From: Tepidisphaeraceae bacterium
GTDB taxonomy: Bacteria > Planctomycetota > Phycisphaerae > Tepidisphaerales > Tepidisphaeraceae
Reading direction: 5' to 3'
Assembly: GCA_035998445.1 (NCBI GenBank)
Contig: DASYHQ010000041.1
Location: forward strand, 1-64,000
DNA length: 64,000 nt
This document shows positions 60,023 to 64,000 of the stretch, piece after piece (the first letter of the stretch is position 1; each line of letters starts with the position of its first letter). The notes below the pieces were generated by a model. That model saw nothing but the letters and a program-made list of their open reading frames with translations. It was not told where the DNA came from and searched no databases. The position numbers and the translations under genes are program-made.

Positions 60023-60673
60023 TTGCCCGGCCTGCTGGCAGTGGTTGGCTGCTCAGGCGAGCCGTGGCAGAGCAAATCCGCCAAGGTGTTTCTGCGCGAC
60101 GCCGAGGCGAAAAAATCGGCCAACCCGATCGTCGCGATGGCGCAGCTGCGCGCTGTCACAGCAGGCTATGGTGTTGGAAATTGCTGACGCCGTGCGCGCC
60201 GGTGACGTGCCGCGGGCGCAGTTCTGGAGCGCCCGGCTGAACAAGCCGAAGGGGTGTTGCTGCTGCAAGCGCTACCGAAAGGATCAGAACAACAGGATGA
60301 GGCGGCCCGCGAGGAGATCGAGTGGCAGACGAGCCGGGCACGGCAGTTGATGGACGAGGCGATGCGTTACGCGCGTCAAACCGAAACGCCACTGCCCGGC
60401 CGCACGGTCGAGCGGTCCAACGAGGCCCCGACGCTCGCCGACCCGCCCGCGGCCCTGCGCGAGGTGGCGGGCATCCCGGCCGGCTCGTGGCCTAACTGGA
60501 TGGGCAACTGGCTCGGCTTCTACAACACGTGGGAAAGCGTGATGGCCCAGGTGCTGACCGCACTGGTGGTCTTGGGCACCTGGCGCGTCGCCCGCTGGAA
60601 CGCCAAGCGCACCAGCGAACAAAAGCGCCGCGAACGCGCCATTGCTACCTCCGCCACGCCAAGCATGGCCTAG
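60023..60673 (+). pseudogene. Lipoprotein gene with two compensating frameshifts
   Basis: One frame gives a lipobox-like GLLAVVGCSGEPWQ and KVFLRDAEAKKSANPIVAMA, up to about 60168. A second frame continues VLEIADAVRAGDVPRAQFWS to about 60245. The first frame then resumes as EGVLLLQALPKGSEQQDEAA, with a membrane segment near WESVMAQVLTALVVLGTWRV, and stops at 60673. The pieces join into one sensible helical protein with a lipoprotein N-terminus and a C-terminal membrane anchor. Two indels in the assembly or a decayed gene would explain it. The start (TTG at 60023 is the first option) is uncertain. Confidence 0.6.
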
Positions 60674-60690
60674 GCCACGAACAACTGTTC

Positions 60691-60768
60691 AACCACGAAG
60701 GCACGAAAGTACGAAGCGATTCCAGACAGTCTGGAATCGCTTCGTGTCTTTGTGCCTTCGTGGTGAAA
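60691..60768. repeat. PR7-like perfect palindrome
   Basis: AACCACGAAGGCACGAAAGT and CGAAGCGATTCCAGAC pair with GTCTGGAATCGCTTCG and TTGTGCCTTCGTGGTG. It follows the lipoprotein relic and directly precedes PR4 copy 3. Confidence 0.88.
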
Positions 60769-60779
60769 CTGAACTCGTT

Positions 60780-60942
60780 TAGAGCGTGTTATGCACTTTG
60801 GGGGTCAGTAACGCAGGCGTGACGACGCTGGGTGCCACGGTTTGGTACTCCAAGCCGTGTCTGCGTGTACCGGCACGGCTTGGCGTACCAAACCGTGGCA
60901 CCCAAGCCAGTTTCTGAGCTGGAAAGTGCATAACACGCTCTA
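60780..60942. repeat. PR4 element, copy 3, inverted, supplying a stop codon
   Basis: Termini TAGAGCGTGTTA and TAACACGCTCTA, with the subterminal arms swapped relative to copies 1 and 2 (GGGGTCAGTAACGCAGG on the left, CCAGTTTCTGAGCTGG on the right). The last three bases, CTA, are the TAG stop of lpd on the minus strand. Confidence 0.93.
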
Positions 60943-62340
60943 GATATGGATCGCCTGCTTCTCCACGTTCATCGCGGCTTCCTTGAAGGCCTCGGCAAGG
61001 GTGGGGTGGGCGTGGACGCTGCGGGCGATGTCTTCGACGCTGCTGGCGAACTCGATCGCGACGGCGGCCTCGGCGATCATGTCGCTGGCGCGGGGGGCTA
61101 GGATGTGCACGCCCAGCAGGCGGTCGGTCTTGGCGTCGCCGATGACCTTCACGAAGCCGTCCGTCTGGCCCATCGCGCGGGCGCGGCCGTTGGCCATGAA
61201 GGGGAACTTGCCGACCTTGATGTCGAAGCCCTTGGCCTTGGCGTCGTCCTCACCGTAACCCACGCTGGCCAGTTCGGGGTTGGTGTAGATGACGTTGGGC
61301 ACGGCGTTGTAGTTGACGTGGCCCGCCTTGCCGGCCATCAGTTCGACGGCGGCGTAGCCTTCCTCTTCGGCCTTGTGGGCGAGCATCATCCCGCCGATCA
61401 CGTCACCAATCGCGTAGACTCCCGGCACCTTCGTCTGGTAGTGCGCGTCGACCTGCACGAAGCCGCGCTTGTCGATCTCCACGCCGAGTTCCGTCAAGCC
61501 CAGCCCCTGCGTGTAGGGCTTGCGGCCGACCGCCACCAGGACGACGTCGGCCTCTTCCACGCCTTTCTCGTCGCCGCTGGCCCAGTCGACCTTTACCTTC
61601 CCGTTGGCGATGGTCGCCGTCTGGGCGCCGGTCTTGAACTTGAACTTGAAGCCCTGCTTTTCCAGCAATTTCTGCAGGGCGGTCGTCATCTCCTTATCCA
61701 TGTTGGGCGCGATGCGGTCGAGGAACTCGACCACCTGCACCTGCGAGCCCAGCCGGGCCCAGACGCTGCCCAGTTCAAGGCCGATGACACCCGCGCCGAT
61801 GATCAGCAGCTTTTCGGGAATCTTCGGCAGGTTGATCGCGTGATCGGAGCTAACGACGTGCTTGCCGTCGTACTTGAAGGCCGGCAGCTCGATCGGGGCG
61901 CTACCGGTGGCGATCAGCACGCGCTTGGTCGACAGCGTCTTATCACCATCGCTGGCGGTCACCACCACGCTGTTCGCGCTGGCGATGCGGGCGGTGCCCT
62001 TCACGTGGGCGATCTTGTTCTTCTTCATCAGGTAGGCGATGCCGTTGGCGTTGGCGCTGACAACGCCGTCCTTGCGCTTCAGCAATGCGGGCAAGTCGAT
62101 GTCGATCGAACCGACCTTTAAGCCGTGCTTGGCGAAGTCGTGCTTGGCCTGATGGTAGAACTCGCTGGAGTCCAGGAGCGCCTTGGTCGGAATGCAGCCC
62201 CAGTTGGAACAGGTGCCACCGAGGGCCGGCTCCTTTTCAACAATGGCGACGCTCATTCCCAGTTGGGCCGCCCGAATGGCAGCGACGTAACCCCCGGGAC
62301 CGGCACCGATAACGACGAGATCGTAGTTGTTTTCGCTCAA
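60940..62340 (-). CDS. lpd: Dihydrolipoyl dehydrogenase
   Basis: A 466-residue flavoprotein, the E3 component of pyruvate/2-oxoglutarate dehydrogenase complexes. FAD motif VVIGAGPGGYVAAI (9-22), redox-active GGTCSNWGCIPTK (C44, C49), NAD motif IIGAGVIGLELGSVWARLG near 180, second FAD motif GVYAIGDVIGG and C-terminal catalytic HAHPTLAEA (His-x-His-Pro). No E1/E2 genes are adjacent. The stop codon is inside PR4. Confidence 0.96.
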   Translation of the reverse strand: MSENNYDLVVIGAGPGGYVAAIRAAQLGMSVAIVEKEPALGGTCSNWGCIPTKALLDSSEFYHQAKHDFAKHGLKVGSIDIDLPALLKRKDGVVSANANGIAYLMKKNKIAHVKGTARIASANSVVVTASDGDKTLSTKRVLIATGSAPIELPAFKYDGKHVVSSDHAINLPKIPEKLLIIGAGVIGLELGSVWARLGSQVQVVEFLDRIAPNMDKEMTTALQKLLEKQGFKFKFKTGAQTATIANGKVKVDWASGDEKGVEEADVVLVAVGRKPYTQGLGLTELGVEIDKRGFVQVDAHYQTKVPGVYAIGDVIGGMMLAHKAEEEGYAAVELMAGKAGHVNYNAVPNVIYTNPELASVGYGEDDAKAKGFDIKVGKFPFMANGRARAMGQTDGFVKVIGDAKTDRLLGVHILAPRASDMIAEAAVAIEFASSVEDIARSVHAHPTLAEAFKEAAMNVEKQAIHI

Positions 62341-62561
62341 GGCAATCCTTTGGTTTTACCAGCCTCTTGGCTCGCGCGGGATTATAGGGGATGACGGGCG
62401 CGGGATCGATACGGCCATCAACTGCTCACTGAAGCAACCAAGCCGTTGGCTTCGCGCCTGGCGCAGGATTCGGAGAGGTTAAGTCTTGCAAGTGCATGTG
62501 GTTGTGCGGAGGGCAGGCGCGGGCTCGTTGACCCGTCGGGCGCGCAGGTCTACGCTATTGG
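62341..62561. other. Spacer between lpd start and riboswitch
   Basis: 220 bases that should hold the divergent promoters of lpd and of the riboswitch-permease transcript. No gene was recognised. GATTATAGGGGATG near 62380 is a possible -10 region. Confidence 0.4.
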
Positions 62562-62745
62562 CCATGTAGCCGCCGAGACCGAGGGCCTGCCAAGGGCCAG
62601 CGGTGCGGGGAACCCAAGGGTGCAGGGACGGGCCGGCAGACGTGTGGTCTGCGGGTCAGGTCTGTACCGGGGGCGAAGGGACTCACAAAAGTTCCAGGGC
62701 ACTTTCAAGCCCCAGCCCGTCAGCTAACCCCGTAGGCATGTGAAA
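62562..62745 (+). ncRNA. ydaO/yuaA-type c-di-AMP riboswitch
   Basis: The sequence has the conserved blocks of the ydaO class in order: CCGCCGAGACCGAGG, then GCGGGGAACCCA, then GGGGGCGAAGGG, then CAGCCCGTCAGCTAACCCCG (62713-62732), which is almost identical to the hallmark AGCCCGUCAGCUAACCUCG of the Bacillus ydaO RNA, and GGCATGTGAAAG. It precedes an APC-family permease, a common target. The 5' boundary is approximate. Binding of c-di-AMP would be expected to turn expression off. Confidence 0.9.
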
Positions 62746-62923
62746 GGGCGCAGCACGCCGCGCGCCACGTGATGACCTTCTTGAATGACGATCGGGCCCA
62801 CGCCTGACTGCTTACTTTGCCGCTGAGGCGGCAAGGCCGGTGGTAGGGTAGCGCACGTCTGTCTTTTGGTGGTCGGTCACGGAACGCGCGGTTCCTGCCT
62901 TCGTTCGACTGGATCAGGCAAAA

Positions 62924-64000
62924 ATGGAAACGTCTTCGGACAACGGGCGTGAAAAACCGCTCGCGCTGGCCTTGCTGTCGAGTACCCGTCCGCGAACCTT
63001 AAGCTGGAAGCAGGCCGCGGGGCTGCTGTTTGGCGATTGGGGCACCAGCCGCCTGTACGTATTGGGGCTGGCTTTTCTCTTCGCGGGTCGAAGCAGTTTT
63101 TGGCTCATCCTGTCGATGAGCCTGTTGATCCTGGCGGTGGGCTGGGCCTACAGCCAGATCTGCCGGATCTACCCCGACGGTGGCGGTGTGTACAGCGCCG
63201 CCAAGCGGCGCAGCCGCACGCTGGCGGTGGTGGGGGCGCTGCTGCTGTTCGCCGACTACACGATTACCGCCAGCCTGAGCGCGCTGGAGGCGTTCCACTA
63301 CTTCGGCCTGCCCCTTCAGAAGCACGCGATGGTCCAGCAGGCCGTCGCCGCCACGACCAATCCCGGCATCGCCGCACCCGACATGCCCGCGGGCTCGCCG
63401 GCAACCGTGGTCGATGCTGGCGATGCGATCGTGCTGAACCACAAGGCCGCGGCGGCCGAGCACGAGCAGTTGTTCGCCTGGGACTCGCCCGGCCTGTGGG
63501 CGATTGTCGCCATCGGTGCGCTGGGCCTGTTTAACCTGCTGGGCCCGAAACACTCCTCCGCGTTCGCGATCGCCGCGGCGCTGGGGATGATACTCATCAC
63601 AATGCTGATCGTGTTCGGGTCGATCCCGCACGTCGACTGGGGGCAACTGGAGATCGGCCACCTGAACCACGACTTCGGCTCGACGTGGGTCGCGTTTGTC
63701 TCGATCGTGCTGGCGCTGTCGGGCGTGGAAGCGATCGCCAACCTCACTGGCGTGATGAAGAAACCCGTCGGCGCAACAGCGAGCAAGGCGGTGTGGATCG
63801 TCGCGATCGAGGTGGCGCTGTTCAACGTGCTGCTGGCGCTGGTGATGCTCTCGATCTTCCCGCTCGACCGCGAGGCGCACAAGAACGACATGCTCGCCTA
63901 CATCGCCAAGGTGCGCGTCGGTGAGTGGGCCGAGTGGTGCGTGCGCATCGTGGGTGGCGTGCTGCTGCTGAGCGCGACGAACACGGCCATTAACGGGCTG
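62924..64000 (+). CDS. APC-family amino acid/potassium permease, N-terminal part
   Basis: The frame runs open from the ATG at 62924 to the window end (359 codons, no stop). After a 30-residue cytoplasmic lead come AAGLLFGDWGTSRLYVLGLA and LILSMSLLILAVGWAYSQIC with YPDGGGVYSAAKR, the GxG-type first helix and loop of APC transporters. Then follow TLAVVGALLLFADYTITASL, LWAIVAIGALGLFNLLGPKH, FVSIVLALSGVEAIANLTGV and later segments. A ydaO riboswitch upstream suggests control by c-di-AMP and a role in osmolyte, amino acid or K+ balance. Confidence 0.88.
   Translation, partial: METSSDNGREKPLALALLSSTRPRTLSWKQAAGLLFGDWGTSRLYVLGLAFLFAGRSSFWLILSMSLLILAVGWAYSQICRIYPDGGGVYSAAKRRSRTLAVVGALLLFADYTITASLSALEAFHYFGLPLQKHAMVQQAVAATTNPGIAAPDMPAGSPATVVDAGDAIVLNHKAAAAEHEQLFAWDSPGLWAIVAIGALGLFNLLGPKHSSAFAIAAALGMILITMLIVFGSIPHVDWGQLEIGHLNHDFGSTWVAFVSIVLALSGVEAIANLTGVMKKPVGATASKAVWIVAIEVALFNVLLALVMLSIFPLDREAHKNDMLAYIAKVRVGEWAEWCVRIVGGVLLLSATNTAINGL

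Noticed and set aside
59812-60159. 115-codon minus-strand frame
   Set aside because: Basic low-complexity composition, opposite to the lipoprotein relic whose family-like features are on the plus strand.
62446-62727. 93-codon frame upstream of the permease
   Set aside because: It overlaps the ydaO riboswitch core and has no protein signature.
1-64000. tRNA or rRNA genes
   Set aside because: No cloverleaf with a TTCGA-type T-loop and matching acceptor stem was recognised; GTTCGA occurrences in spacers belong to PR1 and PR2. A tRNAscan run would be decisive.

Overview
Organism. The window is GC-rich with long intergenic spacers. Several family signatures point to a planctomycete, most likely class Phycisphaerae (Tepidisphaera/Humisphaera-like; this is an inference). 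They are two exported proteins ending in a VPEP-type PEP-CTERM tail, a prepilin-like protein with an FTLVELLVVIGIIALL leader, an exported metallopeptidase-like protein with an N-terminal LERRTLLS motif (LEPR-XLL type), and a Bro-N/DinD-like protein. No rRNA, tRNA or CRISPR array was seen.

Layout. 1-5250: tail of an IS481-like transposase, small membrane proteins, a DUF971 protein, radA and an uncharacterised protein, with a 21-bp minisatellite between. 5722-15657: surface-glycan locus with an ABC-2 permease, Wzt-like ATPase, pyruvyl transferase, a 1141-residue GT9-GT2-methyltransferase fusion, two GT2 enzymes and a DUF2304 protein. 15983-20808: MacB-type ABC transporter with a histidine-rich loop, two DUF3299 proteins and a convergent Fur-family regulator, read here as a zinc system. 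21725-26127: oxidoreductase, tyrS, CPBP protease, trpC. 26492-29104: two PEP-CTERM proteins and a prepilin-like protein. 29527-34754: phage-derived module (HTH protein, soluble ABC ATPase, GNAT, small-terminase-like protein, large terminase) without capsid genes. 34840-40483: sulfate uptake (two binding proteins, cysT, cysW, cysA). 40597-46583: transposase relic, methyltransferase, M48 protease, DinD-like protein, two lipoproteins, DUF2752. 47276-58974: glycosyltransferase, TspO, a GH43-like gene with an in-frame stop, a DUF748 protein, an exported truncated haemoglobin, an unknown exported protein, two tiny proteins, the metallopeptidase-like protein and ugd. 59190-64000: beta-barrel protein, frameshifted lipoprotein, lpd, and a ydaO-type c-di-AMP riboswitch before an APC permease that runs off the window.

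Most striking feature. The spacers are crowded with dispersed palindromic repeats. I recognise about nine families by eye (PR1-PR9, my labels), present in up to nine places each. Some are nested inside others (20955-21720 is a Russian-doll mosaic). Some end exactly at, and supply, the stop codon of a gene. Some lie in frame inside genes (radA, the GT fusion, possibly terL). This looks like an active or recently active system of non-autonomous palindromic elements and is the strongest candidate here for undescribed biology. The capsid-less terminase/ABC-ATPase/GNAT module is the second.
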